This document shows, in pieces, positions 56,557-64,000 of a stretch of DNA of 64,000 nt. Every line of letters starts with the position of its first letter. Position 1 is the first letter of the stretch. The DNA lies in assembly GCF_937127095.1 (NCBI RefSeq), contig NZ_CAKZLP010000008.1:1-64000 (forward strand), in the 5' to 3' direction. The position numbers and the translations under genes are program-made. The stretch comes from an uncultured Amphritea sp. (GTDB taxonomy: Bacteria > Pseudomonadota > Gammaproteobacteria > Pseudomonadales > Balneatricaceae). The notes under the pieces are model-generated. The model was not told the DNA's origin. It was given only the letters and a program-made list of their open reading frames with translations, and did no database searches.

Positions 56557-57201
56557 ATGGAACAAAACAGGACAATTAGATTCCTCTTCGGGTTAATTCT
56601 GCTGGTGAGTGCGTCGCCTGGCTATGCTCAGGCTCCTCTAAACTGTGATCCGGCTGAGGTGCCTGCGTATGTCATCACCTATGATCATGTGGTGACCCGG
56701 TTGATTGATGAACAACCGGATAAGAAAGGCCGCCAGGTCATTACCGCAAGCAGCGATGCCAGTTTCCATGAGGAAGCGGGCGAGATGCTGGATAGCGCCG
56801 CAAAGCGTCGTGGTGAAACAGTCTATAGCTCATACCGAAAAGAGCGATGGGAAACCCCGGACGCGATATACACCTACCTCTCTGTTGGCGATATCGCTCG
56901 CGTGCGGATGCATCCGCTGATTGAGAAAAACACTATCCCTTATGCGCTATTATCCCCAAGTGAGCCTGTGCGAACCATCGCCGGGTTTCAGTGTAACTGG
57001 CGTGAAGAGGATCTCGCCGGAGTGCAGACAACTCAGCGCTGTGAGGCAGCTTTTTACGGTTGGACCGTTCCGCTGTATACCCGCACGATAGCTCAGGGAC
57101 GTGATATTCTGTTTTCTGAAGCAACGGATATCAGTCATCAGTGTGTCAAAAAAGAGGCTGTATATGTGCCTGAAGACCGGCCCTGGAAGTTCTCTGAATG
57201 A
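56557..57201 (+). CDS. Secreted protein of unknown function
   Basis: Protein of 214 residues with a signal peptide ending near PGYAQA, then four cysteines (LNCDP, GFQCNW, TQRCEA, SHQCVK), consistent with two disulfides in the periplasm. No family was recognised. The start is ATG 56557; a TTG six bases earlier is also in frame. Transcribed alone between regB and the FMN dehydrogenase, convergent with the latter (36-base gap). Confidence 0.75.
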   Translation: MEQNRTIRFLFGLILLVSASPGYAQAPLNCDPAEVPAYVITYDHVVTRLIDEQPDKKGRQVITASSDASFHEEAGEMLDSAAKRRGETVYSSYRKERWETPDAIYTYLSVGDIARVRMHPLIEKNTIPYALLSPSEPVRTIAGFQCNWREEDLAGVQTTQRCEAAFYGWTVPLYTRTIAQGRDILFSEATDISHQCVKKEAVYVPEDRPWKFSE

Positions 57202-57237
57202 GCTTGGTTTAGTCCGGTCTGTATCAATAGTACTAAG

Positions 57238-58347
57238 TCAGGTTTCGTATAGCCCTTGCCGGGTGATTTTATCGAGGGTGTCTGTCCCCATCATCGCCAT
57301 GGTGACTTCCAGTTCTTCCCGTAAGATTCTCAGCATATGGGCGACCCCGGTTGCGCCTGCCACGGCGAGTGAATAGAGCTGTGGTCTGCCGACCATCACC
57401 AGGTTGGCTCCCAATGCCAGTGCTTTATACACATCGGTGCCGCGTTCGATGGCGCCATCCAGAATCAGTGGGTAATCAGGTCCTACCGCTTTGCGGATGG
57501 CGGGTAGCAGTTCTATGGCGGCGGGGATTGAGTCCAGCGTCCGGCCGCCGTGATTAGAGACGATTACGCCTGCGATACCCATCTCTTTGGCTTTTAGCGC
57601 ATCTTCAGGATGGAGGATCCCTTTCAGAATGATGGGCAGATCGGTCTGTTGTTGCAACCAGGCGATCTCTTTCCAGGTGGGGGCTTCGGTCATCATTCCC
57701 TGAAAGACAATGCTCTGTTCCGGCGTCAGCGTTTTGTGGGGCAGGGGTGGCCGGTAGCGCAGATTGACGGGCTCGACCTCTTTTGGGAGCGAAAACCCCG
57801 CCCGCTGAGCCCGGTTGCGAATGCCATGCAATGAGGCATCTATGGTGACGATGAGTTTACTATACCCGGCGGCTTCAGCACGTTTTACCAGATCCCGGGT
57901 AAATGTGAGCGATTGCTGAAAGTACAGCTGAAACCATTTTGGTGAGGTTAGCTGCGCTGCGATCTCTTCAAGGCTATAGCTCGACAGGGTGCTGACAACC
58001 ATACCGGTTTCCAGGGCGCTGGCAGCCTGTGCGGTTGCGATCTCCCCCTGAGGGTGCACCAGCGTATGAAACGCTACCGGCGCCAGAAGAATCGGATGAC
58101 GAAATTTTTCCCCCATGAACGTTGTTGCCGTTGTGCCCTGGGTGCAGTCGTTAAGCATGCGGGGCAGCAATTGAATCTGGTCCAGCGCCTGGCGGTTTCT
58201 GCGCAGGGTTAACTCGTCAGCGCCACCCCCGGCGATATATTCATAGATGGCGTGGGGGATATGCTGTCGGGCATAGCGCGGGTAGTCTGATACAGAGACC
58301 AGATCAGATGGGATCTGTAACAATGCTGCCTGGGGGTTATCTGACAT
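57238..58347 (-). CDS. FMN-dependent alpha-hydroxy-acid oxidase/dehydrogenase (LldD family)
   Basis: TIM-barrel flavoenzyme of 369 residues. The active-site histidine lies in VIVSNHGGRTLDSIPAAIELLP, and ILDGAIERGTDVYKALALGA binds FMN phosphate. Family members oxidise lactate, glycolate or mandelate to keto acids. It has no membrane-targeting insert that would mark classic respiratory LldD, so soluble lactate oxidase or another substrate is possible. It is downstream of the iron operon (59-base gap to piuC) and may be cotranscribed. Confidence 0.88.
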   Translation of the reverse strand: MSDNPQAALLQIPSDLVSVSDYPRYARQHIPHAIYEYIAGGGADELTLRRNRQALDQIQLLPRMLNDCTQGTTATTFMGEKFRHPILLAPVAFHTLVHPQGEIATAQAASALETGMVVSTLSSYSLEEIAAQLTSPKWFQLYFQQSLTFTRDLVKRAEAAGYSKLIVTIDASLHGIRNRAQRAGFSLPKEVEPVNLRYRPPLPHKTLTPEQSIVFQGMMTEAPTWKEIAWLQQQTDLPIILKGILHPEDALKAKEMGIAGVIVSNHGGRTLDSIPAAIELLPAIRKAVGPDYPLILDGAIERGTDVYKALALGANLVMVGRPQLYSLAVAGATGVAHMLRILREELEVTMAMMGTDTLDKITRQGLYET

Positions 58348-58406
58348 CGATCAGTCCTGTTTATGCGTGTTGTTAAATGTTTGTTTAGTTGCGTTGTTTA
58401 GCCGTT

Positions 58407-59090
58407 CTAGGTATCCGCCAGTTGACGGATGAGTCGATGATATACGGCGGTGAGGCGAACCACATCGGGGTGTTGATGGTGATGCTGCATCGTGAGTGAC
58501 TGCACCGATTGATCCAGATCGTAGAGCATCTCGCGTTGTTCATGCTCTCTGACCATGCTCTGTATCCAGAAGAAAGCCGCCAGGCGGCATCCCTTTGTCA
58601 CCGGGGTTACCCGATGTCGGCTGGTTGAGGGATAAAGAATCATATCGCCTGCGGAGAGCTTCACCCGGTGGGTTCCGTAATTGTCTTCTATCTCCAGCTC
58701 ACCCCCTTCATATTCATCGGATTCACTGAAGAAGATAGTCGCGGAGAGGTCTGTGCGAATCCGGGTGTGGGTGCCCGGTGCGATGCGGATAGCGTTATCC
58801 ACATGAAAACCGTAGGTTTCACCGATATCATAGCGGTTGAACATGGGCGGTAATATTTTTAAGGGCAAGGCTGCAGAGATGAATAGCGGATGCTGTGCCA
58901 GAGCATTGAGAATGCAGTCACCCAGTTGCTGTGCTAAGTCGGAATCGACCGCGAGTTGCTGGTTGTTTTTTATATCTGCCGCCTGGCTTCCGGCAGTGGT
59001 TTTGCCATTCTGCCATTGAGCCTGCAACAAGTGGCTGCGAATCTCTGCGGCCTCGGCTTTGCTGAATACCGATTCGATTGGAATAATCAT
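58407..59090 (-). CDS. piuC: PKHD-type Fe(II)/2-oxoglutarate hydroxylase PiuC
   Basis: Protein of 227 residues with the dioxygenase iron site HVD (in YGFHVDNAIRI) and distal histidine (STSRHRVTPV) and 2-oxoglutarate arginine downstream (TKGCRLAAFF). PiuC-like enzymes sit beside siderophore receptors, here the TonB-dependent receptor 69 bases upstream in the operon. The role in siderophore handling is established only by association. Confidence 0.92.
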   Translation of the reverse strand: MIIPIESVFSKAEAAEIRSHLLQAQWQNGKTTAGSQAADIKNNQQLAVDSDLAQQLGDCILNALAQHPLFISAALPLKILPPMFNRYDIGETYGFHVDNAIRIAPGTHTRIRTDLSATIFFSESDEYEGGELEIEDNYGTHRVKLSAGDMILYPSTSRHRVTPVTKGCRLAAFFWIQSMVREHEQREMLYDLDQSVQSLTMQHHHQHPDVVRLTAVYHRLIRQLADT

Positions 59091-59159
59091 CGTGATCTCA
59101 CTTTAAAGTGTTGCCGTCCGTGGCAGGTATCGCTCCATCATTTTTTGAAGTGCTCCTGT

Positions 59160-61403
59160 TTAGAACTTGTAGCTCAGCGTCAGGTTGGCCGAGCGTGCAT
59201 CACCGATATAAACGATGCTGCCTCCCCGGTAGACGGCGGTGTAGTACTCTTTATCCGTGAGGTTCTGAATGTTGGCGCGCCACTCAAGCTGGCTGCTGAA
59301 TTGATAGGTCGCAAACAGGTCATAGACGCTATAGCTGGAAATACTGACTCTGCCAGTGCTGCCAGCATCAGGTTGCCCTCCTTTAATGTCACTGGAGTAG
59401 GTGGCATTGCCTCCCACAGAGAATTGTGGCGTCGCCTGGTAACGCAGCTGCACATTGGCGCTTTCTTCAGCGAAGTTGGCTTTAGGTAAACCGACGTTCG
59501 CCGCGTTAAAGGATTCCAGCGTCTCCGAATCCATCACCGCAATACCGAACTGGCCACTCAGTTTCGGGGTAAGGTTGCCGGATAATCCAAGTTCTACACC
59601 TTCGACCCGGTTTTTACCGGTATTAAGGTTGCCGCCTGACTGATAAGAGTCATTCCCCCCTTCGATGACATCATCTTTGGTAATCTGAAACACTGCAGCG
59701 GTGAGCAGTAGTTTTTCATCCATCAGGTTCCATTTGGTGCCCAGCTCGAGATTGATTGCCTGCTCGGGTTTGGCGTTGGAGTAGTTGCCATCGGCATCGG
59801 TACAGATGCCTCCATAGCCACAGTTGCCTGCGGAGTCGGCTTCACCGCCATTGATATTCGATGAGCTGCTGACGTTGGCGTAGATATTGCCATTTTCCCA
59901 GGGTGAGTAGACCACCCCAAGGTGACCATTGAGGAAGCCATCTTCATACTGGTAGGTTTTTTCCGGCACCGGTCCACCGCGACCATTGGACGCTGCCAGC
60001 CACAGGTCATATTCAAAGTAGTCATAGCGCAGTCCGCCAAACAGCTCCCAGTCCTGATTCAGGGTGATAGTGTCCATCAGGTAAGCTGAAGCGGTATTCA
60101 GGGTTAAATCAGTTGTCGGGCTATGCTGCTTAGTCGCACGGTTGGTGCTGAAATCAATGTTGTACGCATTGCCATCACTTCTGCCGACGGCGAGAAACGC
60201 ATCAGTGGCACCCTTGACCTTTTCCTGAGCCAGCTCGATACCGGTGATAATGGTGTGGCGCTTGCCCCCGATCTCTTTATCAATGATCAGGTTGGTCTGG
60301 TTGCCGACGTAAGTATTGTCCTGCCAGCCGGCAAAAGTGCGGTTGCTCAGGGTGACAGGAGTGGTACGAGAAGCCTGCTTGGTGGTCGTCACATAGTCGT
60401 TGCTGGTTTTGCCGTAACGGGTTTTGTTTTCCAGGCGGGTCTCATTGTTCAGTTGGTAATCGAACGTCAGGGTGAGGGTATCTGCGCCGGATCGCTGAAA
60501 ATCCAGACCTTTGATACCTGGGTAATCCTGCCCGCTATAAGGTTTACCATCGACTAACCGTGTACCCAGATCGGGCCGGTCATCGGCGCGGTAGTGGTAA
60601 TAATCGGCTGAAACTTTCAGATCTTCGCTCGCCTGATAAACTCCGGACAGCAGCGCCCCCTGTCGCTGTTCGTCGGCCGGATCCCGTGCGGGAATGCCTG
60701 CCTCACTGTAGAGGACGTTAAAGCGCACCGCGAGGTCATCACTGACGACTTTGTTGGTGTCCAGGGTGTAGCGTTGATAGTCGTCAGTGCCGAGACCGCC
60801 GGTCAGTTCAGTGAAATCATCCTCCAGACTGGCCTTTTTAGTCACACTGTTGACTGAGCCACCGGTCGAGCCGCGCCCGGCAAACGTTGAGCTGGGGCCT
60901 TTACTAATTTCAACCTGTTCCAGCGCAAATGTATCCCGCGAAATCAGCCCCGGCTCGCGCAAGCCGTCGGTAAAAATATCGCTGCGAGCTTCATAACCAC
61001 GGATGATATAGCGGTCACCAAATGAGTTGCCGCCTTCGCCGGTTCCCAGGGTGATACCGGGTTGTGCACTGAGAATGTCTTTCAGCTCGGTTTTACCCGA
61101 ATCTTCAATCGCCTCTTTGGTCAACACCGTCATGGTAGCCGGTGTTTCAGCAATATCGCGGCTGTGTTTACTGCCGGATAGTTTTTTGGCCTTATAGGCC
61201 GCGCCGGGCTGAGCATAGGGATTACTGTCGGGCTGAATCGCATTATCTTCAACCACCAGCGAATCAAGTCTGACCTCTTCCGCGTTTACATTCGCAATAA
61301 AGGTTGAGGATATCGCCAGTGCCAGAGAGCTCGCGACAGTACCTGACGACAGACTGCTTCTGGGTTTTGTACGTAGAGTGTTTGGACGGTATAAATTGGA
61401 CAC
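59160..61403 (-). CDS. TonB-dependent siderophore receptor (PiuA/Fiu-like)
   Basis: Outer-membrane receptor of 747 residues. A signal peptide precedes the plug domain (SRDIAETPATMTVLTKEAIED; RYIIRGYEARSDIFTDGLREPG; SGSTGGSVNSVTK-type lock region) and a 22-stranded barrel ending in LTLSYKF with terminal phenylalanine. The plug pattern and the adjacent piuC suggest a catecholate-type siderophore receptor. It follows tonB by 33 bases, so receptor and energy module are one transcript. Any Fur box would lie outside the window upstream of exbB. Confidence 0.95.
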   Translation of the reverse strand: MSNLYRPNTLRTKPRSSLSSGTVASSLALAISSTFIANVNAEEVRLDSLVVEDNAIQPDSNPYAQPGAAYKAKKLSGSKHSRDIAETPATMTVLTKEAIEDSGKTELKDILSAQPGITLGTGEGGNSFGDRYIIRGYEARSDIFTDGLREPGLISRDTFALEQVEISKGPSSTFAGRGSTGGSVNSVTKKASLEDDFTELTGGLGTDDYQRYTLDTNKVVSDDLAVRFNVLYSEAGIPARDPADEQRQGALLSGVYQASEDLKVSADYYHYRADDRPDLGTRLVDGKPYSGQDYPGIKGLDFQRSGADTLTLTFDYQLNNETRLENKTRYGKTSNDYVTTTKQASRTTPVTLSNRTFAGWQDNTYVGNQTNLIIDKEIGGKRHTIITGIELAQEKVKGATDAFLAVGRSDGNAYNIDFSTNRATKQHSPTTDLTLNTASAYLMDTITLNQDWELFGGLRYDYFEYDLWLAASNGRGGPVPEKTYQYEDGFLNGHLGVVYSPWENGNIYANVSSSSNINGGEADSAGNCGYGGICTDADGNYSNAKPEQAINLELGTKWNLMDEKLLLTAAVFQITKDDVIEGGNDSYQSGGNLNTGKNRVEGVELGLSGNLTPKLSGQFGIAVMDSETLESFNAANVGLPKANFAEESANVQLRYQATPQFSVGGNATYSSDIKGGQPDAGSTGRVSISSYSVYDLFATYQFSSQLEWRANIQNLTDKEYYTAVYRGGSIVYIGDARSANLTLSYKF

Positions 61404-61436
61404 TTACTGCTCCTTATGTGTTTATAAATCAATCTC

Positions 61437-62255
61437 TTATTGATTTAGTTTGAAAACGATCGGAATACTGATAGTGAGCATCGACTGCGTCAGATCGGCG
61501 GGAAATGCGGGTAGGGGTGAAGCATCTTTCAGCATCTTTTTCACCGATCGGTCGAGTTTTGTGTAGCCTGAGCTCTGCTTTATCCGGGCATCCCTGATCA
61601 GTCCGCTACTGAGTACTGTGAAGGTGAGGATGACGGTACCTTCCTCTCCCGCGTTACGGGATGATTTGGGATAACGTTTATACTTCGCCAGCTCAGCTGC
61701 GATGAGTGAGTAATAGGTCAGATTGGGGCCTGCATGCCCACCGGACGTAAGTGCATTGGCGCTGCCTGTGGATATTTCCTGGCCCGCGTCAGCATGAGTA
61801 ATGTCGTTATCCATCGATGTTTCTGTCAGGTCGCTCTGTGCTTTAGCTAAGCGGGTTTCAGGTAACCGGTCTTTAGTGAGCGGAACTTGCTGAATCTCCG
61901 TGGGTGTCGATACTTTTTCCTTCTTTACTGTCAGTTCAGCGCGCTGTTTCATCTCGGCTGGTGGGCTGACCGGTGTCGGCTCTGGCGTGGTATCGAGTGG
62001 CTCGCTAACCGCTGGCTGCTGTTCCGGTTCGTTGTTCTCAGCGGTTGATGCAGCCTGGGCCGATTCAGCCGTAGTTGATGCCGCTGTGCCCAGATCGCCG
62101 AGCATCCCCAGATCAATCTCGATCCCCTGTTCGCCCTGTGCCCGGGCGCCGCCCAGTGTGAGGTGGGTCATCAACAGGATGGCGCTAAGGTGAAGTAGAA
62201 TCGCAGCGATAATCGCAACGCAGCGGTGACGCAGTAAGATTATTCCGCTTTTCAT
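61437..62255 (-). CDS. TonB-family energy transducer
   Basis: Protein of 272 residues: an N-terminal TM anchor (about 12-33), a Pro/Glu/Thr-rich periplasmic spacer, and a C-terminal TonB domain (YKRYPKSSRNAGEEGTVILTF, then SSGYTKLDRSVKKMLKDASPLPAFP). It contacts the TonB box of the adjacent receptor. The start overlaps the exbD stop by four bases. Confidence 0.94.
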   Translation of the reverse strand: MKSGIILLRHRCVAIIAAILLHLSAILLMTHLTLGGARAQGEQGIEIDLGMLGDLGTAASTTAESAQAASTAENNEPEQQPAVSEPLDTTPEPTPVSPPAEMKQRAELTVKKEKVSTPTEIQQVPLTKDRLPETRLAKAQSDLTETSMDNDITHADAGQEISTGSANALTSGGHAGPNLTYYSLIAAELAKYKRYPKSSRNAGEEGTVILTFTVLSSGLIRDARIKQSSGYTKLDRSVKKMLKDASPLPAFPADLTQSMLTISIPIVFKLNQ

Positions 62256-62674
62256 CCTTCCTGCTTCCGGGTGATCAGTGAGACATGGGTTAAGCCTGCT
62301 GCTTTAATGTTGCGCAGGATCTCCTGCAGTGTCTGCGCCTCCAGGCTGGCATCCGCTTTGATATGGACCCTGAAACTATTGGCGTCCTTAGTCTGATCAA
62401 CTTTGCTGCTCAGGCTTTGGCTAAGTTCATTGATGCTGAGCTGCCTGCCATCGATAAACAGTGTTCCGGTGGCGCTAACCAGCAGTTCAACTGAGCCGCT
62501 ATCGTCCAGATTAGGCGCTATAACAGACCCCGGAAGCTCTATTGGGACTGCATCTGATGGCTGAACCTGGCCCGCAATCATGAAGAAAATCAGCATCAGA
62601 AAGACAACGTTGATAAGCGGGATCATGTTGTCATCATTTTGTGGCCGTCGTTTGACGACGTCAGTGGTCAGCAT
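62252..62674 (-). CDS. ExbD/TolR-family protein, second copy
   Basis: Protein of 140 residues: one TM (about 20-40) with the channel aspartate replaced in context (PLINVVFLMLIFFMI retains no Asp at the usual place of MIDVVFVLLIFF) and a periplasmic TolR-like domain. It overlaps the first exbD-type gene by one base and tonB by four. ExbB-ExbD-ExbD-TonB sets of this kind occur in marine proteobacteria. The missing aspartate suggests this copy supports rather than drives proton flow. Confidence 0.88.
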   Translation of the reverse strand: MLTTDVVKRRPQNDDNMIPLINVVFLMLIFFMIAGQVQPSDAVPIELPGSVIAPNLDDSGSVELLVSATGTLFIDGRQLSINELSQSLSSKVDQTKDANSFRVHIKADASLEAQTLQEILRNIKAAGLTHVSLITRKQEG

Positions 62675-63069
62675 CAGGGCATCACTCCTGTCAGGGACAC
62701 GTTAAGGGCGCCGGCTCGTTTGAAGTTATCCAGCAGTGTCAGCATTGACTGAGTGGACACCTGCGGTTCCACATCGAGGGCAAAGATGGTGTGCGGATTG
62801 CGCATGATTAGGTCGGTCAAAGCAGACCGGTCTGACAGGTCGTAGCGTTGCCCGGCGGCGCTGAATGCCGTCCCTCCTGCGTGCAGGGTGATCAGCAGCA
62901 CATCATCGGATGATTCTGCAGCCTGGGTGGCGGCTGGCAGGTTGATCTGTTTGAGTTTTATAAAGCTGGACGAGAGCATAAAAAACAGCAGCAGGATAAA
63001 CACCACATCAATCAGCGGCGTCAGACTGATCGCTTGTCTGCGCTGTACCCGGCTAAGATCAGGCAGCAT
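62674..63069 (-). CDS. ExbD/TolR-family protein, first copy
   Basis: Protein of 131 residues with one TM carrying the canonical aspartate (SLTPLIDVVFILLLFFML) and a periplasmic domain. This is the likely proton-conducting ExbD of the system. The start is set at ATG 63069 because GAGG lies six bases upstream; a GTG at 63081 would add four residues. It overlaps the exbB end by about eleven bases. Confidence 0.9.
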   Translation of the reverse strand: MLPDLSRVQRRQAISLTPLIDVVFILLLFFMLSSSFIKLKQINLPAATQAAESSDDVLLITLHAGGTAFSAAGQRYDLSDRSALTDLIMRNPHTIFALDVEPQVSTQSMLTLLDNFKRAGALNVSLTGVMP

Positions 63070-64000
63070 GAACGGCCTCACTTTCCCGGACGGTTTTATC
63101 TTTGCCGGTCATACCTGCGCTGGGCGCATCTTCGACGGACGTATCTTTAAGGGTTGAAACGCTGCTCCGGGTTTGCTGGGTGAACACCTGGGTGACGGCA
63201 TCGTTCATCAAACTGGCGATGCGCTCTACTTTTCTGTCCAGCGCGTTAAATGCGGCAACAACCGGGATCGCCACGGCCAGACCAACGGCGGTGGTTAACA
63301 GTGCTTGCCAGATCCCCCCGGAGAGCACCGCCGGGTCAACCTGACTGCCCGCCGCTTCCATCTGCTGGAAGGCACTTATCATCCCTAAAACCGTCCCCAT
63401 CAGCCCCAGTAACGGACTTAAGTTGGCAATGACCTCTAACGGGCGAAGTAATGAACGAAACTGATTTAGCTGATGGGTTGCTTTGCGGCTTAACTCTTTT
63501 TGCAACAGGTCCGGGTCTTGTTTTTGGCGGATGCCAGTCATCGCCATAGACACCAGCGCGGATACTGGGCGTGTGGCTATCAAAGCATTGGAAGCTTTGT
63601 CCGCCTGACCCAGGCTCCAGTAGTGCAGCGCCTGTTCAACATCGTTGGTGCTCTCCGCTCTGTGCAGAGCAAACTGCCACAGTTTTATCAGGATGATGCT
63701 CAGGGAAAAGATGGACATGCCCGCGAGAATCCAGACAACCGGTCCGCCAATATCCAGTAACGATTGAATCTGGTCGATGCTATCCGCCAGCGGAAGGTCG
63801 AAAAAATGATTAGTTATATCTGAGTTACCTGTTTCAGACAGATTAGACCGGAGGTCGGGCGTCAGCAGCGTCTGGGTATCATCAGACAGATCAGAGGCAA
63901 AGTCGGGGAAGTCGGTTAGTTGCTCATCAGAGGGAGCATCCTTCGGCTCAGACAACTCAGTTGCAGAGAATGTGGGTTGTGCAACCTCTGTCGGAACCGT
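63059..64000 (-). CDS. ExbB/TolQ-family proton channel, 5' end outside window
   Basis: MotA/TolQ/ExbB protein; the frame stays open to the window edge, so the start is not visible (the internal TTG at 63955 is not required). Three TM segments are visible: one near GGPVVWILAGMSIFSLSIILIKL, two in the conserved core (LEVIANLSPLLGLMGTVLGMISAFQ; IWQALLTTAVGLAVAIPVVAAFN). A long polar stretch before the first TM (at least 80 residues) exceeds ordinary ExbB. It heads the exbB-exbD-exbD-tonB-receptor-piuC operon. Confidence 0.9.
   Translation of the reverse strand, partial: TVPTEVAQPTFSATELSEPKDAPSDEQLTDFPDFASDLSDDTQTLLTPDLRSNLSETGNSDITNHFFDLPLADSIDQIQSLLDIGGPVVWILAGMSIFSLSIILIKLWQFALHRAESTNDVEQALHYWSLGQADKASNALIATRPVSALVSMAMTGIRQKQDPDLLQKELSRKATHQLNQFRSLLRPLEVIANLSPLLGLMGTVLGMISAFQQMEAAGSQVDPAVLSGGIWQALLTTAVGLAVAIPVVAAFNALDRKVERIASLMNDAVTQVFTQQTRSSVSTLKDTSVEDAPSAGMTGKDKTVRESEAVHAA

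Overview
The window reads as ordinary chromosome from a marine gammaproteobacterium. The gene content and protein similarity point to the Oceanospirillales/Oceanospirillaceae (Neptuniibacter/Amphritea/Neptunomonas-like); that placement is inferred from recalled family resemblance, not from a search. Coding density is high and GC is moderate. One clearly AT-rich stretch (about 45.1-47.5 kb) stands apart. No rRNA, tRNA, CRISPR array, transposase or prophage gene was seen.

Layout. 1-8.2 kb: the end of parC, rpsA with a terminator on each side, then minus-strand genes for a chemoreceptor, a LysE-type exporter, a TauE/SafE permease and a membrane protein with a cyclase-like domain. 8.3-20.5 kb: a long plus-strand run for proline and NAD synthesis, ribosome factors, the cell-elongation and wall machinery and lipoate (proA, nadD, rsfS, rlmH, mrdA, mrdB, mltB, rlpA, dacA, dat, ybeD-type, lipB, lipA). 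20.5-25 kb: four overlapping or close membrane genes that look like a lipid-linked sugar decoration pathway. 25.1-36.5 kb: osmC-like, a lipoprotein cytochrome c, then leuS-lptE-holA and miaB-ybeZ-ybeY-corC-lnt on the minus strand. 36.6-41.2 kb: DUF1820, DUF805 and a large MASE1-CHASE-PAS-GGDEF-EAL protein. 41.2-44.9 kb: bax-like and epmB facing efp and epmA, so the EF-P substrate and two of its modification enzymes sit together.

44.9-49.2 kb is the accessory region. It holds a frameshifted gene remnant, an AT-rich 673-residue protein with a PD-(D/E)XK-like C-terminus followed by an attC-like imperfect hairpin, and an orphan type IV pilin carrying 27 pentapeptide repeats and two cysteine-rich modules. 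All are separated by copies of a short hairpin repeat family whose stems covary. Other copies lie at 25.8 and 26.3 kb.

49.2-57.2 kb: a PatB/MalY aminotransferase, leuA, a long HolD-like protein with rimI, a CbiM-like permease, the RegB/RegA redox two-component pair and an unknown secreted protein. 57.2-64 kb: a minus-strand iron-uptake operon (ExbB, two ExbD, TonB, TonB-dependent receptor, PiuC-type hydroxylase) followed by an FMN-dependent alpha-hydroxy-acid dehydrogenase. The most interesting material is the accessory region: the candidate nuclease in a cassette-like setting, the modular pilin and the repeat family.
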